Part shown: positions 31,763 through 40,020 of the stretch, in pieces
How the letters are laid out: each line of letters opens with the position of its first letter
Position numbering within the stretch: position 1 is the first letter of the stretch
Origin: Streptomyces clavifer
GTDB lineage: Bacteria > Actinomycetota > Actinomycetes > Streptomycetales > Streptomycetaceae
Direction of reading: 5' to 3'
DNA: 64,000 bases
NCBI GenBank assembly: GCA_014651175.1
Contig: BMWJ01000001.1
Span: 124,001 to 188,000, forward strand
Program-made: the position numbers and the translations under genes
The notes under the pieces: generated by a model
Databases searched by the model: none
Told to the model about the DNA's origin: nothing
What the model saw: only the letters and a program-made list of their open reading frames with translations

Positions 31763-34201
31763 ATGAGCAGCCTCTTTGACGACAGTTTCCTGACCGGCCT
31801 CCAGCAGGCGGACGAAGGCCCCCCGCCGCCCCCCGAGGGCCAGGCGCCCGAAGCGGTGCCGGAGGGCCTCTTCGAGGACGTCTTCGACACGCCTCCGCCG
31901 CCGCGCGACGCGTACTACCGCGACGGCGCCCCGCGCCCCGTCGTCGACTCCACCGCGCTGCTCGACGGGCTGAACACCGAGCAGCGTGCCGCCGTCGTGC
32001 ACGCCGGATCCCCGCTGCTCATCGTGGCCGGGGCGGGCTCGGGCAAGACCCGGGTGCTGACCCACCGGATCGCCCACCTGCTGGCCGAGCGCGGGGTGCA
32101 CCCGGGGCAGATCCTGGCGATCACCTTCACCAACAAGGCCGCCGGCGAGATGAAGGAGCGCGTCGAGCAGCTCGTCGGGCCGCGCGCCAACGCCATGTGG
32201 GTCATGACGTTCCACAGCGCCTGTGTGCGGATCCTGCGCCGCGAGTCGAAGCTCCTCGGCTTCACCTCGTCGTTCTCGATCTACGACGCCGCCGATTCCA
32301 AGCGCCTGATGGCGCTGGTCTGCCGCGATCTGGACCTCGACCCCAAGCGCTACCCGCCGAAGTCGTTCACGGCGAAGGTCTCGAACCTGAAGAACGAGCT
32401 GATCGACGAGGAGACCTTCGCCGGTCAGGCCGCCGACGGCTTCGAGAAGACGCTGGCCCAGGCCTACGCGCTCTACCAGGCGCGGCTGCGCGAGGCCAAC
32501 GCCCTGGACTTCGACGACATCATCATGACGACGGTCCACCTGCTCCAGGCGTTCCCCGACGTCGCCGAGCACTACCGCCGCCGCTTCCGGCACGTCATGG
32601 TCGACGAGTACCAGGACACCAACCACGCGCAGTACACCCTGGTGCGTGAGCTGGTGGGCCCGGCCGGCGAGGCCGACGCCCCGGGCGAGCTGTGCGTCGT
32701 GGGCGACGCGGACCAGTCGATCTACGCCTTCCGCGGCGCGACCATCCGCAACATCCTCCAGTTCGAGGAGGACTACCCGGACGCGAAGACGATCATGCTG
32801 GAGCAGAACTACCGCTCCACGCAGACCATCCTGTCCGCGGCCAACGCCGTCATCGAGCGCAACGAGAGCCGCCGCCCTAAGAACCTCTGGACGAACGCGG
32901 GCGCCGGCACCCGGATCACCGGCTACGTCGCCGACACCGAGCACGACGAGGCGCAGTTCGTCGCCGACGAGATCGACCGGCTGACGGACACCGGGGACGT
33001 GAAGGCGGGCGACGTCGCCGTCTTCTACCGCACGAACGCCCAGTCCCGTGTCTTCGAAGAGATCTTCATCCGTGTCGGGCTGCCCTACAAGGTCGTCGGG
33101 GGAGTGCGCTTCTACGAGCGCAAGGAGGTCAGGGACGTCCTGGCCTACCTCCGGGTCCTCTCCAACCCCGAGGACACCGTCCCGCTGCGCCGCATCCTCA
33201 ACGTGCCCAAGCGGGGCATCGGCGACCGCGCCGAGGCGATGATCGACGCGCTGTCGCTGCGCGAGAAGATCTCCTTCCCGCAGGCGCTGCGCCGCGTCGA
33301 TGAGGCGTACGGCATGGCGGCCCGGTCGGCCAACGCCGTGAAGCGGTTCAACACGCTCATGGAGGAGCTCCGCACGATCGTGGAGTCGGGGGCGGGGCCG
33401 GCGGTCGTGGTGGAGGCCGTCATGGAGCGGACCGGCTACCTCGCCGAACTCCAGGCGTCCACCGACCCGCAGGACGAGACCCGCATCGAGAACCTCCAGG
33501 AGCTCGCCTCCGTCGCCCTCGAGTTCGAGCAGGAGCGGGCGGAGGACGAGGGCGCGGGCACGCTCGCCGAGTTCCTGGAGAAGGTCGCGCTCGTCGCCGA
33601 CGCCGACCAGATCCCCGACGAGGACGAGGACGGCTCCGGTGTCGTCACGCTGATGACGCTGCACACCGCCAAGGGCCTCGAATTCCCCGTGGTGTTCCTG
33701 ACCGGCATGGAGGACGGTGTCTTCCCGCACATGCGCGCGCTGGGTCAGGTGAAGGAGCTGGAGGAGGAGCGCCGGCTCGCTTATGTCGGCATCACGAGGG
33801 CCCGTGAGCGGCTGTACCTGACCCGGGCCTCCATGCGCAGCGCCTGGGGACAGCCTTCGTACAACCCGCCGTCGCGGTTCCTGGAGGAGATCCCGGACCA
33901 GCACCTGGAGTGGAAGCGCAAGGGCCCGATGGCGGCTCCGGCGGGACCGACGTCGGGGATCACCTCGTCGCTGTCCTCGTCGCGCTCCAAGGCGGGGCCC
34001 TCGGGCTTCGCGACCCGGCGCTCCGCGGACAAGCCGGTGGTCACGCTGGTGGCGGGGGACCGCGTCACGCACGACCAGTTCGGTCTGGGCACGGTGACGG
34101 CCGTCGAGGGGTTCGGGGACCAGGCGAAGGCCACGGTCGACTTCGGCGACGAGCGCCCGAAGAAGCTGCTGCTGCGGTACGCACCGGTCGAGAAGCTCTA
34201 G
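31763..34201 (+). CDS. pcrA: ATP-dependent 3'-5' DNA helicase, UvrD/PcrA
   Basis: The 812-residue superfamily 1 helicase unwinds DNA in excision repair and clears replication forks. Its motifs in order are Walker A AGAGSGKTRVL (about 93-103), TFTNKAAGEMKERV, VDEYQDTNHAQ (II), GDADQSIYAFRGA (III), EQNYRS (IV), TLHTAKGLEFPVVFLTG (V) and YVGITRARERLYL (VI). The C-terminus holds the usual linker and Tudor-like domain (GDRVTHDQFGLGTV). Residues 1-65 are a Pro/acidic tail seen in actinobacterial PcrA. No ribosome-binding site precedes the ATG; a PafBC-type promoter does. Confidence 0.95.
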   Translation: MSSLFDDSFLTGLQQADEGPPPPPEGQAPEAVPEGLFEDVFDTPPPPRDAYYRDGAPRPVVDSTALLDGLNTEQRAAVVHAGSPLLIVAGAGSGKTRVLTHRIAHLLAERGVHPGQILAITFTNKAAGEMKERVEQLVGPRANAMWVMTFHSACVRILRRESKLLGFTSSFSIYDAADSKRLMALVCRDLDLDPKRYPPKSFTAKVSNLKNELIDEETFAGQAADGFEKTLAQAYALYQARLREANALDFDDIIMTTVHLLQAFPDVAEHYRRRFRHVMVDEYQDTNHAQYTLVRELVGPAGEADAPGELCVVGDADQSIYAFRGATIRNILQFEEDYPDAKTIMLEQNYRSTQTILSAANAVIERNESRRPKNLWTNAGAGTRITGYVADTEHDEAQFVADEIDRLTDTGDVKAGDVAVFYRTNAQSRVFEEIFIRVGLPYKVVGGVRFYERKEVRDVLAYLRVLSNPEDTVPLRRILNVPKRGIGDRAEAMIDALSLREKISFPQALRRVDEAYGMAARSANAVKRFNTLMEELRTIVESGAGPAVVVEAVMERTGYLAELQASTDPQDETRIENLQELASVALEFEQERAEDEGAGTLAEFLEKVALVADADQIPDEDEDGSGVVTLMTLHTAKGLEFPVVFLTGMEDGVFPHMRALGQVKELEEERRLAYVGITRARERLYLTRASMRSAWGQPSYNPPSRFLEEIPDQHLEWKRKGPMAAPAGPTSGITSSLSSSRSKAGPSGFATRRSADKPVVTLVAGDRVTHDQFGLGTVTAVEGFGDQAKATVDFGDERPKKLLLRYAPVEKL

Positions 34202-34258
34202 GAGCCGGACCGGCGGAGGCGGCGGAGGGGCCCGGGTCCACGCCCGGGCCCCGGGGTC

Positions 34259-35980
34259 TCAGGTGGGACTGAGGCCGTGACTGCGGAGCCACGCCAGCGG
34301 GTCGATCGCCGCACCGCCGCCGGGCCGCACCTCGAAGTGCAGGTGCGGGCCGGTGGAGTTGCCCGAGTCCCCCGAGTACGCGATGACGTCACCGGCCTTG
34401 ACCGGGCCGGAACGGATCTTCGCGGCGCTGAGGTGGCAGTACCAGGTCTCGGTGCCGTCGGCCGCGGTGACGATCACCATGTTCCCGTAGGCGCTGTTCA
34501 ACTGGGTGCGGACGGTGCCGTCGGTCGCCGCCATCACGGGGGTGCCGAGCCCCACGGGGAAGTCGATGCCCGTGTGCGCGGACATCCAGTTCACTCCCGC
34601 CTGGCCGTAGTAGGCGCTGAGACCGTGCTGATTGACCGGCAGGGCGAACTTGGGGCGCGCCGCCTCGCGGCGTGCGGCCTCGTCCTCGCGCTTCTTCTTG
34701 TCCGCTGCCTGGCGCACCTTCAGGTCGATGCGCTCCTGGGTGCGGCTGGCGCGGTCGGCGAAGTTCTCGGCGTCGGCGCTGAGATTGGCGAGCTGGGTGT
34801 CCAGCTTGTTGTTGGCGACGGCCGGCTCGATCGTCTCGGCGGCCGCCACGGACGTGGAGTCGTCCTTCTGCTCCTCGGCACCGCCGACGCCGCTCACGGA
34901 GGCTGCGGCGATTCCCGCGACGCTCATGACGCAGGCGGAGGGAACGGCGACGGTGAGGAGCGCGGAGCGCTTCGCCGGGGTGCGGCGCCGGCCGCGGCTG
35001 CCGCCGCGGGGGGCGGAACGGCCCACGGGGTGCGCCGCCGGGGCGGGGCGGGGCGCGGTCACGTCGATGACGTCAGCGGTCTCGGTGACCGCGTCGTGGT
35101 GACCGGCCGGGGTGTACGCCTCGGCCGGGCTGTACGCGTCGGCGGGGTCGTGCTGGTCAGCCGGGCTGTAGGCGTCGGCCGGGTCGTAGGTGTCGGCCGG
35201 GTCGTACCGGTCGGCGGGGTCGTACGCAACGGAATCCGTGTGTGCCTCGGACTCCGCTTCCGGGGCCGTGGTCCCGGGGGTTGCGTCCGTGTGGTCCTGG
35301 CCGAACTCGGCGGTCCCGTACGGCTCGTAGGGAGCGGCCTGGTGTTCGTATGCGGGATACGACGTCTGTTCGGGTGCGTACGCAGCGGTCTCGGGCGTGC
35401 CGCCGGTGTTCCATGCGGTGGCGTCGTAGGTGCCCGTGTCGGCCGTTCCGTACCCGGAGGTCTCGAAGACCGGTGCCGTGTAGGTGCCCGTGGCGTAGGC
35501 CGTGCTGCTGAACGTCGAGGTGGGGAAGGCCCCGGTGTCGCCCGCCGCCCACTGGTCCGCCTGGCCCGTGTGGTCCCAGCCGGTGGTGTCCCACTGGCCC
35601 GTGGCGTCCGCCCCGGGGTGCGCCGCCTGCGCAGGGATCCCGGCCTCGGGCATCCAGGTGGCAGTGGTGTCGTACGTCTGCTGCGGGGCCTGCGCCGCGT
35701 AGGCGTCGTACGAGGCCTGCTGGTGCGCTCCGGTGTCCCACTGGCCGCCGTGCTGCGCGGTGTCGTACTGGCCCGTCGTCTGAGGGGCGCCGGTTGCGTG
35801 AGCGGTGTCGTAGCCGCCGTGGGTGTTGTCGTACGCGGTGGTGTAACCGCTGCCGTACGCCGTTTCGTGACTGCCGTCCTGATGGTCCGACAGGGACCCG
35901 AAGAGCGGATCGGTGTCGAAGCCTCCGGTGGACCGGCTGTCGTATCCGGCGTATCCGGCGTGGGGGTGCTGGTCGTTCAC
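34259..35980 (-). CDS. Membrane-anchored M23 (LytM) peptidase with long Tyr-rich cytoplasmic tail
   Basis: The 573-residue protein has an unusual first 300 residues rich in Tyr, Thr, Asp, Gly and Gln. They include seven hexapeptide repeats of the form Y-D-P-A-D-x (about 252-293; 18-bp DNA repeats at 35100-35226). A single membrane helix (about 340-360) follows, then a coiled coil (about 385-435) and a C-terminal M23 metallopeptidase. The peptidase carries HTGIDF and HLHFEVRPGG, the Zn and catalytic residues of an active LytM fold. It should cut peptidoglycan cross-bridges outside the cell. GTG at 35980 follows GAGAGA; a TTG one codon upstream is possible. No riboswitch was found before it. 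Confidence 0.88.
   Translation of the reverse strand: MNDQHPHAGYAGYDSRSTGGFDTDPLFGSLSDHQDGSHETAYGSGYTTAYDNTHGGYDTAHATGAPQTTGQYDTAQHGGQWDTGAHQQASYDAYAAQAPQQTYDTTATWMPEAGIPAQAAHPGADATGQWDTTGWDHTGQADQWAAGDTGAFPTSTFSSTAYATGTYTAPVFETSGYGTADTGTYDATAWNTGGTPETAAYAPEQTSYPAYEHQAAPYEPYGTAEFGQDHTDATPGTTAPEAESEAHTDSVAYDPADRYDPADTYDPADAYSPADQHDPADAYSPAEAYTPAGHHDAVTETADVIDVTAPRPAPAAHPVGRSAPRGGSRGRRRTPAKRSALLTVAVPSACVMSVAGIAAASVSGVGGAEEQKDDSTSVAAAETIEPAVANNKLDTQLANLSADAENFADRASRTQERIDLKVRQAADKKKREDEAARREAARPKFALPVNQHGLSAYYGQAGVNWMSAHTGIDFPVGLGTPVMAATDGTVRTQLNSAYGNMVIVTAADGTETWYCHLSAAKIRSGPVKAGDVIAYSGDSGNSTGPHLHFEVRPGGGAAIDPLAWLRSHGLSPT
35100..35226 (-). repeat. Seven 18-bp repeats encoding Y-D-P-A-D-x
   Basis: The repeats lie inside the M23 peptidase gene. 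Successive units read YDPADR, YDPADT, YDPADA, YSPADQ, HDPADA, YSPAEA, YTPAGH. The copies differ at the DNA level, so the array is not a recent expansion. Confidence 0.75.
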
Positions 35981-36197
35981 CAACTTCTCTCTCGCCTCGG
36001 CAGCAGGACCTGTTCTGGGTCCGGTGGGGGAATCCCAGGGGTGAGCAGTGGCCGCGACTGTACCCGGCGGTATGCGACGACGACAATCTTCAGCAGGTTT
36101 TACGGCCGCAGGAAACGGGCAATCGAACGCCTTTCGGCGAACTCCGGAAACATGCTTGGCCCTATGTTCGAAATTAGTTCTATTTCGTCGGTCCCCC

Positions 36198-37157
36198 TCA
36201 GGCCGCGGAAGCCGCTCCTGGGGTGCTGAGAGATGCCGAATCGTCCGATTCGAGTGCCTGGCGGATCGCGGATGCGACCGCGGGGTGCACGGTCAGCGCC
36301 AGATGGCCGATGCCGGTGACCCGCACATTCACCGTGTCGAGGTCGGGGTGGTCGATGCAGGCGGTCTCGACCGGAACCATCACCCGGTCCAGCTCGCTCC
36401 AGAAGCTGACGAACCGGGTCCGGCAGCCGGGGGCCGGACGGCGCAGTTCCTCGATCAGGTCCGAGCCGCTGCGCATCTGGCGGACGATGGGGTGCGCGCC
36501 CGCCACCGGGGCGACGGCGGTGCCGCTGTGCGGGGTGCCCAGGGTGACGAGCGTGCGCACCCGCCGGTCGCCGCCGAGCCGCTGTACGTAGTACCGCGCG
36601 ATCAGACCGCCGAGGCTGTGCCCCACGATGTCGATCTCGCGGTGCCCCGTACGGGCGCAGATCTCCTCGACGTGCCGGCCCAGCAGCTCGGCCGCCGTGC
36701 GGATGTCGCAGGTCAGCGGGGAGTAGTTGAGGGACTCCAGATGGTGCCAGCCGTGCCGGGAGAGGGAACGGCGGAGCAGGACGAAGACGGAGCGGTTGTC
36801 GATGAAGCCGTGCAGCAGCACCACGGGAGGGCGGTCGTCGGCCGACGGCTGTTCGAGCTTCCCGGCCGACGGGGCGACGGTGCCGACGGCTTCGGCCGAA
36901 CGGGTGAGGGGAGGAGTCGCCGCGGGCGACGCCCCGCCGTGGTCGCCGGACGGGTCATCGGTCCCGGGGTCGACGGCCGGGCCGGGCGCGACCGCGGGGG
37001 TCCTCCGCCGGGGTGTGAGGCCGGAGGGGTAGATGAGCACATGCCCGGCGAGGATCGCCAGCTCGAGGGCGGTGGCCCTCACCAGCGCCGATGACAGCCA
37101 GGCGGGGCGCAGACACGTCAGGCGCAGTAGTAGGGGTGGGAAGGACAGGACCTTCAT
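36198..37157 (-). CDS. Alpha/beta-hydrolase, secreted or membrane-anchored lipase/esterase
   Basis: The 319-residue protein has a hydrophobic N-terminus (LSSALVRATALELAILAGHVLIY, about 21-43), a disordered linker (50-110), and an alpha/beta-hydrolase fold. The fold has the oxyanion segment VVLLHGFIDN, nucleophile elbow GHSLGG and GTPHSGT, as in triacylglycerol lipases. The catalytic His is probably in GIGHLAL near the end. ATG at 37157 has GCAGGAGG 6 nt upstream. Confidence 0.87.
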   Translation of the reverse strand: MKVLSFPPLLLRLTCLRPAWLSSALVRATALELAILAGHVLIYPSGLTPRRRTPAVAPGPAVDPGTDDPSGDHGGASPAATPPLTRSAEAVGTVAPSAGKLEQPSADDRPPVVLLHGFIDNRSVFVLLRRSLSRHGWHHLESLNYSPLTCDIRTAAELLGRHVEEICARTGHREIDIVGHSLGGLIARYYVQRLGGDRRVRTLVTLGTPHSGTAVAPVAGAHPIVRQMRSGSDLIEELRRPAPGCRTRFVSFWSELDRVMVPVETACIDHPDLDTVNVRVTGIGHLALTVHPAVASAIRQALESDDSASLSTPGAASAA

Positions 37158-37503
37158 GGCCGACCTCCTGCACTGGCATGCGGGGGAGGCGGCTCCCTGC
37201 CCCGTACGCCCTCACGGGGTGTCGCGGTGGAGGCGGGCTGCGGCCCTGCTCGGCCGGGGGTCGTACCACCGTGCCGTGCGGCTGACGGCGCGGTGGTACG
37301 ACGACCTCGTAGCGGCTCCCCTCGCGACCGCCCCTGCACGGCCCGAGGGCCGCCTGACGCAGGGTGCGACGCTTGGCGAACATGTCCCACGTGTGATTTC
37401 CCCCTCCCCGCCCACCGCGAAACGGCGCCGTACGAGATGCTGTGGATAACGTTCGTTCACATCCCCGGCCCTTCAGGCACGGGAGACGCATCTGGAGGCA
37501 GTG
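37158..37503. promoter_or_regulatory. Divergent region between the lipase and the B12-binding protein genes
   Basis: This 346-bp gap contains a 12-bp perfect inverted repeat: GTCGTACCACCG (37260-37271) and CGGTGGTACGAC (37291-37302), 19 nt apart. One E. coli-type DnaA box, TGTGGATAA, lies at 37441-37449. No gene is believed here. Confidence 0.4.
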
Positions 37504-37917
37504 ATGGGTGTGACCGGTCCGATCCGTGTGGTGGTGGCCAAGCCGGGCCTCGACGGCCACGACCGCGGGGCGAAGGTGATCGCGCGGGCGCTGCGGGACG
37601 CGGGCATGGAAGTCATCTACACGGGGCTCCACCAGACTCCCGAACAGATCGTGGACACGGCGATCCAGGAGGACGCCGACGCGATCGGCCTGTCCATCCT
37701 CTCGGGTGCGCACAACACGCTCTTCGCGAAGGTCATCGCCCTCCTGAAGGAGCGCGAGGCGGAGGACATCAAGGTGTTCGGCGGCGGCATCATCCCCGAG
37801 GCGGACATCCCTCCGCTGAAGGAGCAGGGCGTCGCGGCGATCTTCACCCCCGGGGCCACGACGGCGTCGATCGTCGACTGGGTCAACACGCACGTCCGTC
37901 AGGGCGCGGAGGCCTGA
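37504..37917 (+). CDS. Cobalamin-binding protein, small subunit of a B12-dependent acyl-CoA mutase (IcmB-like)
   Basis: The 137-residue single-domain protein has the base-off B12 motif D17-G-H19-D-R-G22, in which His19 would ligate cobalt. It also has the SxL...GG segments LSILSGAH and FGGGIIP. Length equals that of IcmB, the small subunit of isobutyryl-CoA mutase in Streptomyces (isobutyryl-CoA to n-butyryl-CoA). No large subunit is near, so it must pair with a distant gene. ATG at 37504 has GGAGG 5 nt upstream; GTG at 37501 is less well spaced. Confidence 0.88.
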   Translation: MGVTGPIRVVVAKPGLDGHDRGAKVIARALRDAGMEVIYTGLHQTPEQIVDTAIQEDADAIGLSILSGAHNTLFAKVIALLKEREAEDIKVFGGGIIPEADIPPLKEQGVAAIFTPGATTASIVDWVNTHVRQGAEA

Positions 37918-38300
37918 GCCGGGCCCGGGGGATCTCCGGGCCGCTGCCATTCCGCCGGGCCGCCTGCCGGATCGCGTGTCGGATCGTGCGTCGATCGGAG
38001 CGCCTGCGCTCCGGGCCCGGAGCGGCCCTGCACCGGCCGGGAGCGGCCCTGAGGGGGACCACCGGAGCGCGGCCGTCGGGTCCCGTGCGGCCTGCCCGGA
38101 GCGCGTGCCCGTCGGCGGGAGCCCCCGACTGCCCGGGGCGAGTGCCTGGAGGCAGGAGCCCGGGCTGACAGGGGCCCGGATGTCGCCCGTGGGAGTCCGC
38201 CCCGGGCCGCCGGGGCCGGGTGCGGCAACTGCCGGCCGCCCGTCGCACGCACGGTGGGCCGCCGGCCAGCCGCCCGTCCCGATCCGTCCTGTCCGGCCCG
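37918..38300. other. Gene-free GC-rich stretch
   Basis: The 383 bp between the IcmB-like gene and the converging DUF5691 gene hold several short GC hairpins (e.g. GGAGCGCCTGCGCTCC near 37997) and repeats of the word GAGCGGCCCTG. No ORF has a ribosome-binding site or plausible protein. They may act as terminators for both sides. Confidence 0.35.
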
Positions 38301-39971
38301 TCAGACGGCGCCGGGCCCGCCGACGTCCGTGCCGTCCGGGGCGTCGGGTGTCAGCTCCGCGTCCATGGCCGCGCGCAGGCGCAGGGTGGAGACCAGGCGC
38401 TGGAACGCCTCCGACCAGTAACCGCCCGCGCCCGGTGAAGCGCCCTCCGGTTCGTCGGGAGTGGTGGTGAGCACCTCCAGCCGGCCCGCCTCCGCAGGGT
38501 CCAGGCACCGCTCGGCGAGGCCCATCACCCCGCTGAAGCTCCACGGGTAGCTCCCCGCGTCCCGGGCGATGTCCAGCGCGTCCACCACCGACCGGCCGAG
38601 CGGCCCGGCCCACGGGACGGTGCAGACGCCGAGCAACTGGAAGGCCTCGGACAGACCGTGTGCCGCTACGAAGTCCGCCACCCACAGGGCCCGTTCGGCC
38701 GGGGGGAGAATGGCGAGGAGCTTCGACCGTTCCGCCAGGGACGCCGTCCCGGGGCCGTTCGCCGGCGGGGTCGAGGGGGCGCCGAGCAGGGCCCGCGCCC
38801 AGTCCGGATCCCGCTGTCGCACGGCCGCCCGACACCAGGCGGCGTGCAGCTCCGGCCCCCAGCCGTCGGCCACGGGCAGGGCGACGATCTCCTGAGCGGA
38901 GCGGCCCCCGAACCGCTCCCCCCAGACTGCCAGGGGGCCGGCCTCCACCAACTGGCTCAGCCACCAGGACCTTTCACCGCGGCCGGAGGGAGGCACCGGC
39001 ACCACACCGTCGCGCTGCATGGCGGCGTCGCACTCGTGCGGGGCCTCCACGGCGACGGACACGGCGGCACCCGTACGGTCGGGATTCACGCAGGACGTGG
39101 CTCGGTCCGCCATCCGCCGGGCGAGCGCCGATTCCGGCAGGGCCGACAGCAGTTCGGCGGCCGTGGCGCGGACATTACGGCTGCGGTCCGCCAGCGCCAC
39201 CTCCAGGAACGACTCGTCGTCGCCGCGGAGGCCCGTCCGCAGTGAATCGAGGAACATCAGCCTGTCCTCGGCGCGCTCCGTGGACCAGGTGGTGGCGAGC
39301 AGTTCCCGCGCCGCGGCGGGATCCTCCGCCCGTACGGCGGCGAGGAGCGCGACCCGCTCCGCGAACAGGCCCTCCTCCCACAACCGGCGCACCGCCTCCG
39401 GGTCCTCGACGGCGGGCCGACGCGCATGCCCCGGTGAGGTCCGCAGCGCGAACCTCCACTCCGGATTCAGCCCGGCCAGCCAGAGCCCGCGCGGGCCGGC
39501 GAACTCCAGCACGGCCGGTCGCAGGTCCGTGCGCGCCCGCGCCGCGTCCAGCAGCGCCGGCAGCAGGTCCGCCGGAGCACGGAATCCGCGCGCTCCGGCG
39601 GACGCCAGCCACTGCGGGATGAGCTCGGTGAGGTCGGGGGCGGTACCCCGCCGCCCGGCGGCCGCGGGTGCGGACCGGTCGGCGAGCAGCTGCGCGAGCC
39701 GGCGCCGGGCGGCTGCGGGGAGCGGTGGCCGGGGGTCCGCCGGGGCGGGTTCCGGCGCGGGCGCCCCGGACGCCGGGAGCAGTGCGGCACGACGCCGCAC
39801 GGTGTGGAGCGCCGCCGCGTCCAGCAGGGCAGCCGGTCCGTCCGCGGCACCGGCGCCCCGCGGACCGGCCCGCAACGGGCGCCGGTCGGTGCCGAGCAGT
39901 GCCGAGGTGACGAGTTCTTCCCACGGGGTGTGCACGGGCGTGGCGGCCGTCGAGGTGGCGGTGGAAGACAT
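38301..39971 (-). CDS. DUF5691 protein, partner of the SWIM/MoxR/VWA module
   Basis: The 556-residue soluble protein matches the DUF5691 family by its start (WEELVTSALLGTDRRPL) and helical, Leu/Ala/Arg-rich body. SLRTGLRGDDESFLEVALAD and ATAAELLSALPESALARRM suggest HEAT-like repeats around residues 240-290. No catalytic motif is seen. ATG at 39971 has GGAGG 5 nt upstream. It lies 49 bp after the SWIM gene and is surely its operon partner. Function unknown; a scaffold role in the module is inference. Confidence 0.85.
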   Translation of the reverse strand: MSSTATSTAATPVHTPWEELVTSALLGTDRRPLRAGPRGAGAADGPAALLDAAALHTVRRRAALLPASGAPAPEPAPADPRPPLPAAARRRLAQLLADRSAPAAAGRRGTAPDLTELIPQWLASAGARGFRAPADLLPALLDAARARTDLRPAVLEFAGPRGLWLAGLNPEWRFALRTSPGHARRPAVEDPEAVRRLWEEGLFAERVALLAAVRAEDPAAARELLATTWSTERAEDRLMFLDSLRTGLRGDDESFLEVALADRSRNVRATAAELLSALPESALARRMADRATSCVNPDRTGAAVSVAVEAPHECDAAMQRDGVVPVPPSGRGERSWWLSQLVEAGPLAVWGERFGGRSAQEIVALPVADGWGPELHAAWCRAAVRQRDPDWARALLGAPSTPPANGPGTASLAERSKLLAILPPAERALWVADFVAAHGLSEAFQLLGVCTVPWAGPLGRSVVDALDIARDAGSYPWSFSGVMGLAERCLDPAEAGRLEVLTTTPDEPEGASPGAGGYWSEAFQRLVSTLRLRAAMDAELTPDAPDGTDVGGPGAV

Positions 39972-40020
39972 CGGTACCTCCGGTTGTCCGGGAAGTCGTG
40001 GATCAGGAGATGGGGTCGCG

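Noticed and set aside
35100-35226. CRISPR-like array
   Set aside because: The 18-bp periodic repeats are degenerate codons for a hexapeptide inside a gene, with no spacers.
35981-36197. ydaO riboswitch before the M23 peptidase gene
   Set aside because: GGGATTCCCC and CACCCC look vaguely similar, but the block order and the AGCTAACC element are absent.
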